This document shows, one piece after another, positions 36,302 through 44,584 of a stretch of 64,000 nucleotides of DNA. Location of the stretch: positions 1 through 64,000 of the forward strand of contig JAITVV010000048.1 of NCBI GenBank assembly GCA_031285625.1. Direction: 5' to 3'. Each line of letters begins with the position of its first letter. Position 1 is the first letter of the stretch. Origin of the DNA: Prevotella sp. (GTDB lineage: Bacteria > Bacteroidota > Bacteroidia > Bacteroidales > Dysgonomonadaceae). Both the position numbers and the translations under genes were made by a program. The notes beneath the pieces are model-generated. The model was not told the DNA's origin and did not search any database. It saw nothing but the letters and a program-made list of their open reading frames with translations.

Positions 36302-36901
36302 ATGGCAAGTGGCTTCGCGACAACAAAATTAAGATCTCAAATATTTATACTTATCATAGGAATCATACTGGGAATAATGGTAATGTACCTTATTGCCCAA
36401 AAGAAAAACAGTACTGTGCAAATATCCCACAGCATGGTACTTGAGAAGGTTGAAAGCCTGGGAAATCTGGAAGTAACTAGATATAGTATACAGGACATGA
36501 TGGAATATAAGAAAGTGCGGAGATGGCTGCCTAATGCTAAAACTGCACTTGTAGTTTCGGGTGAAGTCATTTGTTGTGTTGATCTTACCAAACTGAAACC
36601 TGAAGATATAAAAGTTACAGATAAAACCATACACTTGCAATTACCTTCACCTGAAATATGCCATGTAAAAATCGATCATTCTAAATCACGCATCTACAAT
36701 ATGGAGTTTGGCCTATGGGAATCCACCAAAATAGTAGATGAAGCATACTCTTTTGCCGAAAAACAATTAGATGAGAAAGCCAGACAATTGGATATGCTTA
36801 GTCAGAGCCGCGACAATACTGTCAATTTACTCAAGCCTATATTAGAAGCTATGGGATTTGAAGAAGTCATTATTTCATTTTCACCCCAAAAGAAGGGTTA
36901 A
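36302..36901 (+). CDS. DUF4230 domain protein
   Basis: A 199-residue protein with one N-terminal transmembrane helix (about 12-30) and a DUF4230 domain: LEKVESLGNLEVTRYS, a following AKTALVVSGEVICCVDLTKL, then ITVTDKTIHLQLPSPE (here IKVTDKTIHLQLPSPEICH). It is membrane-anchored with the domain probably outside the cytoplasm. The role is unknown in this family. Confidence 0.85.
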   Translation: MASGFATTKLRSQIFILIIGIILGIMVMYLIAQKKNSTVQISHSMVLEKVESLGNLEVTRYSIQDMMEYKKVRRWLPNAKTALVVSGEVICCVDLTKLKPEDIKVTDKTIHLQLPSPEICHVKIDHSKSRIYNMEFGLWESTKIVDEAYSFAEKQLDEKARQLDMLSQSRDNTVNLLKPILEAMGFEEVIISFSPQKKG

Positions 36902-37025
36902 GTATATTCTTTAGAGAATCAAAGCCAATTTACTTGTAACTATTTTTAACATAATAGAACGCAACATTGACTTGTCTTTCAGCATCTTTACCATAAGAAG
37001 GTATTGATCTGAAAAATAAAAGTCG

Positions 37026-37033
37026 TATATTTG
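37026..37033 (+). promoter_or_regulatory. -7 promoter box of the Trp/Ser-rich secreted protein gene
   Basis: TATATTTG, giving a leader of about 147 nt before the ATG at 37188, long for this window. Confidence 0.5.
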
Positions 37034-37174
37034 TTTTATATCTCTTTTTTGAGATTTTTTACATTATGCATTAAACCTTTTGAAGGTTATACAGTCTAAA
37101 GATTATAATGAGATAGGCCCATTATTTACAGTAAGTTACACAAAATACAACTAAGATTACAAATTATAATTAAT

Positions 37175-37181
37175 AGGAGAG
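37175..37181 (+). promoter_or_regulatory. Shine-Dalgarno of the Trp/Ser-rich protein gene
   Basis: AGGAGAG ends 6 nt before the ATG at 37188. It is one of two strong ribosome binding sites in the window and suggests high translation. Confidence 0.6.
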
Positions 37182-37187
37182 CAGATT

Positions 37188-38636
37188 ATGAAGGTTAAAA
37201 AAGTTTTACTAACGGTTTTGGTGTCAGCGATGCCGTTCTTTGCTTTTGCGCAGGAATGGGATGACATCTATGCTACTTCTAAATCTAAAAATAACAAACA
37301 AGAAGAAGTAAAGAAAGCTGCGCCTCAAAAACAAGTGGATCAATCCAGGGTCCTTCTTGTAAAAGATAACGGTGACATAACATTGGAATCGACAGGAAAT
37401 GTTAACATCGATGTTGATGCTTACAACCGCAGAGGTGGAAATGTTAGTGTATATGAAAATACTCAATATGCTGAAGATTCACTGGTATATGATGATCAAT
37501 ATCAGGACTATGAATATACAGATCGTATTGTAAAATTCCATGATCCCGCTAATAGTGTTAAAATCTCAAGCGATAACGAAATAAATGTATATGTCGTAAA
37601 TGATTCGTATAGCAACTATTATCGTAATCGTGGATGGAATTTTAATGTAAATCTTGGCTGGGGCTGGGGAGGTGGCTATTATAATAGTTATTATCCTTGG
37701 TACGATCCATGGTATTATCCATCATACTCATGGGGATGGTATGATCCATGGTATTATGGCAGTTGGGGCTGGGGTTGGAGCAGACCTTGGTACAATTGGG
37801 GATGGAACAGGCCTTGGTATGGCGGCGGTTGGTATGCTGGCTGGTATGGCGGCGGCTGGTATGGCGGACACCATCACCATCGTTCTAATTACTCATACTC
37901 AGGAAGACCACGTTACGGATATGGCTCCAGTGGACGCTATTCAGCATCTAGCGGACGTTATGGTAGTTCATCAGGAAGATATTCTTCATCATACAGTGGA
38001 GGTAGAGGTTCGTCAGTTGGCACTCGCCCATCATACGGAACAGGAGGTAGAGGCTCATCTGTAGGTACTCGTCCATCTTATGGTTCAAGTGGCAGAGGCT
38101 CATCTACAGGGGTAAGTACAAGACCAACTACACGTCCTAGTTATAATACAGGAACATCAACGGGCAGAGGGTCATCTAGTGGTGTAAGCACAAGACCGAC
38201 AACTCGTCCTAGTTACAATACCGGAACTTCAACAGGTAGAGGTTCATCTAGTGGTGTAAGTACAAGACCGACTACACGCCCTAGCTACAATAGTGGTAGT
38301 TCTTCGACTGGCAGAGGATCCTCCAGTTCAGGTGTAAGTTCAAGGCCATCTACTCGTCCAAGCTATAACAGCAGTGGATCAAGCAGCAGTAGCTCGCGTC
38401 CAAGTTATAATAGTTCGTCTAGTTCACGTCCTAGCTATAACAGTAGCTCATCAAGTAGATCAAGTAGTTCTAGTTCACGTCCTAGCTATAATAGCAGCAG
38501 TTCTTCGTCAAGTAGGAGTTCAAGCTACAGTAGTCCTTCAAGCAGTTCTTCTAGAGGCTCTTACAGTTCAGGAAGTTCTTCCTCTGGTCGTTCTTCCGGT
38601 GGTGGAGGTGGCAGAAGCGGTGGCGGACGTCGATAA
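37188..38636 (+). CDS. secreted low-complexity protein, Trp/Tyr- and Ser/Arg-rich
   Basis: A 482-residue protein with a Sec signal ending FFAFAQE. Residues of about 30-150 form a normal acidic domain (LLVKDNGDITLESTGNVNID). From about 150 to 235 it is dominated by WGWGG, YDPWYYPSY and WYGGGW motifs and an HHHH run. The rest is Ser/Arg/Gly/Tyr repeats, including four 24-residue units (GRGSS-GVSTRPTTRPSYN) encoded by 72-bp tandem repeats at 38091-38384. It is probably exported and may be a surface or matrix structural protein (inference). Confidence 0.8.
   Translation: MKVKKVLLTVLVSAMPFFAFAQEWDDIYATSKSKNNKQEEVKKAAPQKQVDQSRVLLVKDNGDITLESTGNVNIDVDAYNRRGGNVSVYENTQYAEDSLVYDDQYQDYEYTDRIVKFHDPANSVKISSDNEINVYVVNDSYSNYYRNRGWNFNVNLGWGWGGGYYNSYYPWYDPWYYPSYSWGWYDPWYYGSWGWGWSRPWYNWGWNRPWYGGGWYAGWYGGGWYGGHHHHRSNYSYSGRPRYGYGSSGRYSASSGRYGSSSGRYSSSYSGGRGSSVGTRPSYGTGGRGSSVGTRPSYGSSGRGSSTGVSTRPTTRPSYNTGTSTGRGSSSGVSTRPTTRPSYNTGTSTGRGSSSGVSTRPTTRPSYNSGSSSTGRGSSSSGVSSRPSTRPSYNSSGSSSSSSRPSYNSSSSSRPSYNSSSSSRSSSSSSRPSYNSSSSSSSRSSSYSSPSSSSSRGSYSSGSSSSGRSSGGGGGRSGGGRR
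38091..38384 (+). repeat. 72-bp tandem coding repeats
   Basis: Four consecutive units begin GGCAGAGG or GGTAGAGG at 38091, 38163, 38235 and 38310, each followed by TCATCTA or a similar string and an AAGACC/CGTCCTAG block. The spacing is 72, 72 and 75 bp. The units differ mostly at third codon positions, so the protein repeat is being maintained. Copy-number change by slippage would stay in frame. Confidence 0.85.
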
Positions 38637-38664
38637 ATTATGAAACTAAAAAACTGAAAATACT

Positions 38665-38705
38665 AAAAAAGCTGTTTCAATGAATAAAACTGGAACAGCT
38701 TTTTA
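38665..38705 (+). terminator. terminator after the Trp/Ser-rich protein gene
   Basis: AAAAAAGCTGTT / AACAGCTTTTT with an intermediate CA/TG pairing and a loop of about 11 nt. Confidence 0.8.
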
Positions 38706-38736
38706 AGGAAATATACAAACGTTAGATATTATAATT

Positions 38737-40347
38737 ATGAGAAAGATATCATTCTTAATGTTAGCATCTCTATTTTCATTTGCAACTATCAATGCCCAGA
38801 ATGAGATGGATGCTTATAAATGTTCAAAAAATGATTTGACCGGTACAGCCCGTTCTGTAGCTATGGGAGGAGCTTTTGGCGCCTTAGGTGGAGATATCTC
38901 CGGTATTGCAATTAATCCTGCAGGTATAGGAGTTTATCAAAAATCAGAAATTGTGACTACTATTAATTTTCAGAATACGAAGTCACAGGCAGAGCTAAAC
39001 GTTGGAAAAGACAGTGAAAACAAATTTAAATTTACGTTTGATAATTTAGCCTTTGTTACTGTTTTCCCTTTGAATAGTGATGTTGTACCTACATTAAATA
39101 TAGGATTTTCTTATAATCGTTTGAAAAGTTTTGACCGTCAATATCTAATGAGAGGTGATTATACTCAATCATTAACAGATTATATTGCAGGAAGGGCAAC
39201 CAGTAATGGTATCTCTAGTGATAATATAGCACTAAAAGGAAATGATCAATGGAATGTCTGGAACAATCAGGACTGGTTAACAGTACTGGGATATAATTCT
39301 TTCTTAGTGAACGAAACATCGACAGGAAAATACTCGACAGCGATACCTGATAATATTCCTGTATCCAGTGATTTATTCGTACAGGAAAAAGGTGCTATCG
39401 ACTCATATGATTTTAACATAGGTGCATCTATTTCAGATGTAGTAAATGTTGGTGCTACTATATCAATGACTGATATAAACTACCGTCTTTATTCTCAATA
39501 TACGGAGTATATGTTAGACGGTAACGGTGGTATTGCAGATAATCGTAGATTTGATTTATACAACTGGGATAGAACAGATGGGACAGGCTGGCAGGTTAAA
39601 GCCGGAATAATTGTAAAACCGGTACAGGAACTTCGTATCGGACTATCTTACCATTCACCGACTTGGTATAAAATGACCGATCATTTCGCTGCTGATTTGG
39701 TACACAACTTATCAGGTGTACAAGGAGCTAATTTAGGTCAGGACTATGCCCCAGGGGAAGTCTTAAGCTACGATGGAGATGAAGATGCAGTTTATGACTA
39801 CAAGCTGCGCACACCTGATAAATGGACATTCAGTCTAGCCGGAGTAATTGCTTCCAAAGCTATTATTAGTGCTGATTATGAGTTGACTAATTACAAAAAC
39901 AATATGAGATTACATGATCGCAATAGTAATACTCTATCTCCAGACCCGAATGAGTATATTAAAAATGATTTTAGAATGTCATCATCTGTTCGCGTAGGAT
40001 TAGAATATCGTTTTACAAGTAAGTTTCTTGGTCGTGTAGGTTATTCCTGGGTACAAAGCCCTTTTGAAACAACTATAAAAAATAGCGGAGAAGAAGTTAC
40101 CACAGATCCTCGCCCTGTTACACAATATGCATTTGATGGAGACACACACTATATTACATATGGCTTAGGGTATCAGTTTATTCCTCAAAGGCGTTCGGAT
40201 GACAGAGAAGTCGGCTATTTCTATACAGATATTGCTTTTGTAATGAAAACTCAAAAGGATGACTTGTATGCTTTTAACGGGGCTGAAAAAGCAACTCTTA
40301 AAACAAACTCTTTCCGAGGTTTATTAACTGTAGGATATAAATTCTAG
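38737..40347 (+). CDS. OmpP1/FadL family outer membrane porin
   Basis: A 536-residue outer membrane protein. The signal peptide ends TINAQN. The N-terminal TGTARSVAMGGAFGALGGDISGIAINPAGIG, split as GTARSVAMGGAFGALGGD and INPAGIGVY, is the conserved hatch region of the OmpP1/FadL superfamily. The C-terminus is a beta-barrel ending in an aromatic residue (LTVGYKF). It likely moves hydrophobic compounds across the outer membrane. The start lies 30 nt after the previous terminator. Confidence 0.88.
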   Translation: MRKISFLMLASLFSFATINAQNEMDAYKCSKNDLTGTARSVAMGGAFGALGGDISGIAINPAGIGVYQKSEIVTTINFQNTKSQAELNVGKDSENKFKFTFDNLAFVTVFPLNSDVVPTLNIGFSYNRLKSFDRQYLMRGDYTQSLTDYIAGRATSNGISSDNIALKGNDQWNVWNNQDWLTVLGYNSFLVNETSTGKYSTAIPDNIPVSSDLFVQEKGAIDSYDFNIGASISDVVNVGATISMTDINYRLYSQYTEYMLDGNGGIADNRRFDLYNWDRTDGTGWQVKAGIIVKPVQELRIGLSYHSPTWYKMTDHFAADLVHNLSGVQGANLGQDYAPGEVLSYDGDEDAVYDYKLRTPDKWTFSLAGVIASKAIISADYELTNYKNNMRLHDRNSNTLSPDPNEYIKNDFRMSSSVRVGLEYRFTSKFLGRVGYSWVQSPFETTIKNSGEEVTTDPRPVTQYAFDGDTHYITYGLGYQFIPQRRSDDREVGYFYTDIAFVMKTQKDDLYAFNGAEKATLKTNSFRGLLTVGYKF

Positions 40348-40364
40348 AAAATAACATAGTAAAG

Positions 40365-40398
40365 AAGCAGCGATTTCGTTTTGAAATTGCTGCTTTTT
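40365..40398 (+). terminator. terminator of the OmpP1/FadL gene
   Basis: Hairpin AAGCAGCGATTTC / GAAATTGCTGCTT followed by a T-run. Confidence 0.85.
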
Positions 40399-40411
40399 TA
40401 TTATTGTGAGA

Positions 40412-40419
40412 TATATTTG
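40412..40419 (+). promoter_or_regulatory. -7 promoter box of the GNAT-acetyltransferase operon
   Basis: TATATTTG 20 bp before the ATG at 40439; the leader would be very short. Confidence 0.5.
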
Positions 40420-40438
40420 TATTTTATAAATTAATTAT

Positions 40439-40897
40439 ATGAAACTTGAAATAAGAAAACTTGATAAAAGTGAACCTGTTCCTTTCGACCTGCTATATTT
40501 GGCTGATCCATCAAAAGAAGCTGTAAATGACTATTTAAACAGAGGGACTTGCTATATAGGTCTATCAAATGATAAAATAATCGGAGTTTATGTTTTACTC
40601 CCTACCCGGCCTTTTACGATTGAACTCGTAAATCTGGCTGTTGATGAGGCATTCCACAATAAGGGATTAGGCAGAAAACTTATCGATCACGCAATAACTG
40701 TTGCCCGGGATGGAAATTATCAGGTACTTGAAGTTGGTACCGGTAATGCCGGAATAGGACAAATGGCACTTTATCAGAAATGCGGTTTTTCAATTGTACA
40801 TGTTGATTTCGATTTTTTCAGGAAACATTATGATGAGCCAATTTTCGAGAATGGTATTGAATGCCGCCATATGATCCGTCTAAGTATGGATTTGTAA
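40439..40897 (+). CDS. GNAT family N-acetyltransferase
   Basis: A 152-residue GNAT protein. NLAVDEAFHNKGLGRKLIDHAI holds the acetyl-CoA-binding R/Q-x-x-G-x-G/A loop (here KGLGRK), followed by EVGTGNAGIGQMALYQKCGF, the typical NxxxxxLYxKxGF core. The substrate is unknown. First gene of an operon with a sugar acetyltransferase (31 nt gap) and a nucleotidyltransferase-like gene. Confidence 0.88.
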   Translation: MKLEIRKLDKSEPVPFDLLYLADPSKEAVNDYLNRGTCYIGLSNDKIIGVYVLLPTRPFTIELVNLAVDEAFHNKGLGRKLIDHAITVARDGNYQVLEVGTGNAGIGQMALYQKCGFSIVHVDFDFFRKHYDEPIFENGIECRHMIRLSMDL

Positions 40898-40928
40898 TAG
40901 ACTCAGATTAATCATAGACAATAGAATA

Positions 40929-41489
40929 ATGACTGAAAAAGAGAAAGCAGAAAGAGGTCTTTTGTATGATGCAAATTCCGATCAGGAAATTCTTGCCGAC
41001 AGGCAGAGAGCAAAAGAAATACTTTATGAATACAATAATCTGCATCCTAAAAAGCAAGATGAAAGGAAGCAAATATTAAGGCTATTGCTAAATAAGACTG
41101 GAAATGAATTCATTTTTGAACCTCCTTTTTATTGCGATTACGGATATAACATTGAAGTTGGAGAGAATTTTTTTGCTAATATGAATCTGGTTATTCTGGA
41201 TGGAGCGAAAGTAAGTATAGGAAATAATGTTTTTATTGCACCTAATGTAGGCATTTATACTGCAGGGCATCCTTTAGATGAAATACAACGAAATGAAGGT
41301 CTGGAGTATGCATATCCTGTTACTATAGGCAATAGTGTATGGATAGGTGCGGGTGTGAGCATTCTGCCCGGAGTAACTGTTGGTAATAACGTGGTAATAG
41401 GTGCAGGGAGTGTAGTAACAAAAGATATACCAGATAACTGTGTTGTCGCAGGAAACCCCGCAGTTATAAAAAAGAGATTGGATAAATAA
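40929..41489 (+). CDS. sugar O-acetyltransferase (maltose/galactoside type)
   Basis: A 186-residue left-handed beta-helix acetyltransferase of the Maa/LacA/NodL group. An N-terminal maltose-acetyltransferase cap (MTEKEKAERGLLYDAN) precedes hexapeptide turns (IEVGENFFANMNLVILDGAKVSIG), the catalytic His in IYTAGHPLD, and IGNSVWIGAGVSILPGV. It acetylates a free sugar or glycoside using acetyl-CoA. Second gene of a three-gene operon. Confidence 0.93.
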   Translation: MTEKEKAERGLLYDANSDQEILADRQRAKEILYEYNNLHPKKQDERKQILRLLLNKTGNEFIFEPPFYCDYGYNIEVGENFFANMNLVILDGAKVSIGNNVFIAPNVGIYTAGHPLDEIQRNEGLEYAYPVTIGNSVWIGAGVSILPGVTVGNNVVIGAGSVVTKDIPDNCVVAGNPAVIKKRLDK

Positions 41490-41492
41490 TCC

Positions 41493-42080
41493 ATGGAGCA
41501 TATTTTAGAAATAGCAAAGCGGAATGAACAACGTGCATGGAAAATCATAAATGATTCCGATGTAATCAATATATGGCAGTCGGTAGGGGCAAAAATAAAT
41601 CTTGTCGGTTCTTTAAAGATGGGACTTTTAATGAAACATCGTGATATCGATTTTCACATATATACAGACTCCCTGAATATTTCTGACAGTTTTGCAGCCA
41701 TGAGGAAACTTGCTGAAAATCCTTTTATAAAACGCATCGAGTACAACAACTTAATAGATACAGATGAAAAATGTATAGAATGGCATGCATGGTACCTTGA
41801 TGAAGATGAACAATTATGGCAATTAGACATGATCCATATACTGAAAGGGTCTTTTTATGACGGTTATTTTGAGAAGATGGCCGACCGTATATGCGAGGTG
41901 TTAACGCCAGAAACAAGGCTGACTATATTGAACTTGAAGAATGAAACTCCTGAAAGAAAAAAGATAATAGGGGTAGAATATTACAAGGCTGTTATTCAGG
42001 ATGGCATTAAAACATATGATGAGTTTTTAGAATGGAAGAAAAATCATCCTAATAATGGAATTATAAATTGGATTCCTTAA
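41493..42080 (+). CDS. nucleotidyltransferase-like protein
   Basis: A 195-residue protein 3 nt after the acetyltransferase gene. VGSLKMGLLMKHRDIDFHIYT fits the minimal nucleotidyltransferase pattern GS-x8-DxD (GSLKMGLLMKHRDID). The rest has no motif I recognise. Possible roles are nucleotidylation of a small molecule or, as for aminoglycoside-like enzymes, modification of an antibiotic; neither can be decided from sequence. Confidence 0.7.
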   Translation: MEHILEIAKRNEQRAWKIINDSDVINIWQSVGAKINLVGSLKMGLLMKHRDIDFHIYTDSLNISDSFAAMRKLAENPFIKRIEYNNLIDTDEKCIEWHAWYLDEDEQLWQLDMIHILKGSFYDGYFEKMADRICEVLTPETRLTILNLKNETPERKKIIGVEYYKAVIQDGIKTYDEFLEWKKNHPNNGIINWIP

Positions 42081-42093
42081 TTTATAGTAAATA

Positions 42094-42125
42094 AAAAGGG
42101 TTTTGCAAATTGCAAAACCCTTTTC
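42094..42125. terminator. terminator between the nucleotidyltransferase-like gene and tpx
   Basis: Perfect stem AAAAGGGTTTTGCAA / TTGCAAAACCCTTTT, loop A. T- and A-runs on both sides serve both converging genes. Confidence 0.9.
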
Positions 42126-42142
42126 TATTATTAGCTGAAATA

Positions 42143-42646
42143 TTATTTTTTCAGAGCATTAATTGCTGCATCATAATTTGGTTCGTTAGTAGTTTCTGCT
42201 ACCAGTTCATTATAAAGTACTTTCCCTTCAGTATCAAGAACAACAACCGAACGGGCAAGTAGACCTTTCAATGGACCATCAAGAGTCAATACACCATATG
42301 CTTTAGCAAATTCAGGATTTCTGAAAACTGATGCAGGGTGTACATTTTCAATACCTTCTGTTGTACAGAAGCGTCCTGCTGCAAATGGTAAATCTGCTGA
42401 AACAGCAAGTATTACTGTATTGGGAAGATTAGCAGCCTCTTTGTTGAACTTACGTACTGATGCTGCACAAACACCTGTATCCAGGCTAGGAAAAATATTA
42501 AGAATTACATTCTTTCCTTTAAGGTCTTTTAGAGATACTTCAGACAGGTCTGATTTAACCAAAACAAATTCAGGGGCTGTTGTGCCTACTGCCGGAAGTT
42601 GTCCGCTAATATTTACTGGAGAACCTTTAAATGTTACTTGTGACAT
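42143..42646 (-). CDS. tpx: thiol peroxidase (atypical 2-Cys peroxiredoxin)
   Basis: A 167-residue Tpx. The peroxidatic Cys lies in TGVCAASVRKFN and the resolving Cys in GRFCTTEGIENV, the Tpx pair that forms an intramolecular disulfide. The N-terminal VTFKGSPVNISGQLPAVG matches the family. It reduces hydrogen and alkyl peroxides with thioredoxin. Last gene of the OhrR-like-nitroreductase-tpx unit, 31 nt after the nitroreductase gene. Confidence 0.95.
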   Translation of the reverse strand: MSQVTFKGSPVNISGQLPAVGTTAPEFVLVKSDLSEVSLKDLKGKNVILNIFPSLDTGVCAASVRKFNKEAANLPNTVILAVSADLPFAAGRFCTTEGIENVHPASVFRNPEFAKAYGVLTLDGPLKGLLARSVVVLDTEGKVLYNELVAETTNEPNYDAAINALKK

Positions 42647-42677
42647 AATTTTTGTTTTTAATTGTTTGTTAATAGTT

Positions 42678-43313
42678 TTATTTTATTTCAATAAGAAAAT
42701 CTTTTTTAGGATGACGAATCTTTTTCAGGTTTACCAACCAGTCATTTGTTGAATCCCGATAACCTAAAGGTAATATTGTAACACTTTTAAGCCCACGTTC
42801 GTTCAATTTTAATAATTTATCTAATGCTTCATTATCAAATCCTTCCATTGGGGTAGAATCGATTTTCAGATCGGCAGCCATCGCCATTGCAAAACCAAAA
42901 GCAATATATGCCTGACGGGCAGCATGTTCGAAATTTACTTCGGCCGGACGACGTAAATAGGCCTTCTTCAGCCTGTCTGTGTAATCTTTATATTGGTTAG
43001 GGTCCTGTGCCCGGCCTTCAGTAATATATTTATATATTGTATCTATACGTTCTTCTGTATAATTATCCCATGCAGCAAATACCAATAAATGAGAACTATC
43101 TGCTATTTGTTGCTGATTGAATGCAATTGGTACTATCTTGTTTTTTATTTCCTGATTTGTAATTACGAAGATCTCAAAAGGTTGTAAACCTGATGAAGTT
43201 GGTGCCAACCATGCTGCTTCAATGATTTCATCTACTAATTTTTGATCAACTTTTTTCGCCGAATCAAATTTTTTTGTTGCGTATCTCCATTGTAGTGCGT
43301 CTATTAAGCTCAT
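42678..43313 (-). CDS. NAD(P)H-dependent nitroreductase-family oxidoreductase
   Basis: A 211-residue flavin enzyme of the nitroreductase family (NfsB/YfkO type). LQWRYATKKFDSAKKV is the FMN-binding RR-x-x-x-R-like start, followed by AAWLAPTSSGLQPFEIFVI, and FEHAARQAYIAFGFAMAMAADL and VTILPLGYRD in the rest. It likely reduces quinones, nitro compounds or flavins. Between an OhrR-like regulator and tpx, it belongs to a redox-stress unit. Confidence 0.9.
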   Translation of the reverse strand: MSLIDALQWRYATKKFDSAKKVDQKLVDEIIEAAWLAPTSSGLQPFEIFVITNQEIKNKIVPIAFNQQQIADSSHLLVFAAWDNYTEERIDTIYKYITEGRAQDPNQYKDYTDRLKKAYLRRPAEVNFEHAARQAYIAFGFAMAMAADLKIDSTPMEGFDNEALDKLLKLNERGLKSVTILPLGYRDSTNDWLVNLKKIRHPKKDFLIEIK

Positions 43314-43359
43314 TTTATTCCTTATTTTTGTTATTCTTTATTTTAGTATGAATGATAAT

Positions 43360-43809
43360 TTATATCAGGTTATCATTACATTTTCCTGTTATTTTTAATA
43401 ATGACTTCAACTGTTCACGTAATAGAACTAACTGCTCGTCATTTGTTTCTAAGGCTTTTTTTATTGCAGGAGGAATTGACTCCGCTTTTTTCTCCAATTC
43501 TTTGCCTTTATCCGATATTATAATATCTACCACTCTCTCATCTGCACTCGAACGTTTTCTTATTAATAACCCATTAGCTTCCATCCTTTTCAGCAAAGGT
43601 GTTAACGTTCCACTATCTAGCCATAACAATTCACCCAGATGTTTTACTGTAACAGACTTGCGTTCCCATAAAACCATAAGTACAAGATATTGGGGATATG
43701 TAAGTCCTAATTTTTCCAAATGGGGACGGTATATTGCGGTTATCTGCCTCGATAAAGCATATATCGGAAAACAGAGTTGGTTTTTTAATTTTAAACTTTC
43801 ATTCATCAT
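43360..43809 (-). CDS. MarR family regulator, OhrR-like
   Basis: A 149-residue MarR protein. KLKNQLCFPIYALSRQI carries the N-terminal Cys (Cys13) of the OhrR group, oxidised by organic peroxides in Bacillus OhrR. Then come the winged helix (VTVKHLGELLWLDSGTLTPLLKRME) and the wing (RKRSSADERVVDIIISDKG). It heads a minus-strand unit with a nitroreductase and Tpx (gaps 46 and 31 nt), so it probably controls them in response to oxidants. Cys13 is the visible sensor; the response is inferred. Confidence 0.88.
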   Translation of the reverse strand: MMNESLKLKNQLCFPIYALSRQITAIYRPHLEKLGLTYPQYLVLMVLWERKSVTVKHLGELLWLDSGTLTPLLKRMEANGLLIRKRSSADERVVDIIISDKGKELEKKAESIPPAIKKALETNDEQLVLLREQLKSLLKITGKCNDNLI

Positions 43810-44169
43810 TTTAATTTCTTAAAATTCGATTGTACAAAATTAAATATTTTAAAATTATATTGCAGGCTTCTTTTTGTTAAATAAGATTAATAGGTTAGCC
43901 TTTTCCTTTTTCGTCATGAAAATGAAAAATATGAAAAGCTTTAATTGAAAGGCTCTAGGAATAAAATGTAAACAGATAAGCTGGAATGATAAGAATTGTT
44001 GGCATTCGTTTTGACAATTGTCGGACAACTTTAGTGTTGAACTTATCTAGTCTGACAGATTAGGAGAACATATCGTATCGTCTTTAGCAAAAGATTCAAT
44101 ATCTTCCATTAGCAAAAGCTATATTTTAGGAAATAGAGATTATAACTTGCTATAAAAGTTTTTCAAAAA
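43810..44169. other. intergenic region upstream of the OhrR-like regulator
   Basis: This 360-bp gap is AT-rich and has no gene. The minus-strand -7 box TAATTTTG of the MarR operon is at 43835-43842, flanked by ATTTTAA-type inverted sequences that could be the regulator's operator. TTAGCAAAAG occurs twice near 44086 and 44110. I see no terminator. Confidence 0.5.
43835..43842 (-). promoter_or_regulatory. -7 promoter box of the OhrR-like operon
   Basis: On the minus strand TAATTTTG, 26 bp before the ATG. AT-rich palindromic sequence on both sides is a plausible OhrR/MarR binding site. Confidence 0.45.
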
Positions 44170-44580
44170 TTAGGGATTAAATGTTTTCTCCATTATTATA
44201 TAGTCATAGCCATTTTGAACAAAAGACTTATCAGTTTCTTTATATCCAAACTTTTTGTAAAAACCTGTGGCATTAGTTCTGGCATTGCACCATAAACGAT
44301 CAAATTTCATATCATTAGCATAGTCTGTAAGCCATTGCATCAATGCAGATGCATACCCCTTCCTTTGCATATCAGTACGGGTAGCTAATTTACGAAATTG
44401 CACTTCCCTGCCATGCAAGAAGACAGACATCACTGACATTAACTCTTCGTTTTCATATACGCCGATATGCAGCCCCATATCGTCGTCGGGAAGTTTTACA
44501 AATTCAATACTTTTGTCAGGATACATTACTTGTTGACGCATAGCCAGTACTTCTTCATATGGTGCTTCTGATATAATCAT
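44170..44580 (-). CDS. GNAT family N-acetyltransferase
   Basis: A 136-residue GNAT protein. FRKLATRTDMQRKGYASALMQWL contains the acetyl-CoA loop (QRKGYA), and CNARTNATGFYKKFGY is the core end of the fold. MHIGVYENEELMSVMSVFL (here LHIGVYENEEL) is the preceding strand. The substrate is unknown. It lies 4 nt after the DUF3943 gene on the same strand, probably co-transcribed. Confidence 0.88.
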   Translation of the reverse strand: MIISEAPYEEVLAMRQQVMYPDKSIEFVKLPDDDMGLHIGVYENEELMSVMSVFLHGREVQFRKLATRTDMQRKGYASALMQWLTDYANDMKFDRLWCNARTNATGFYKKFGYKETDKSFVQNGYDYIIMEKTFNP

Positions 44581-44584
44581 TTCT

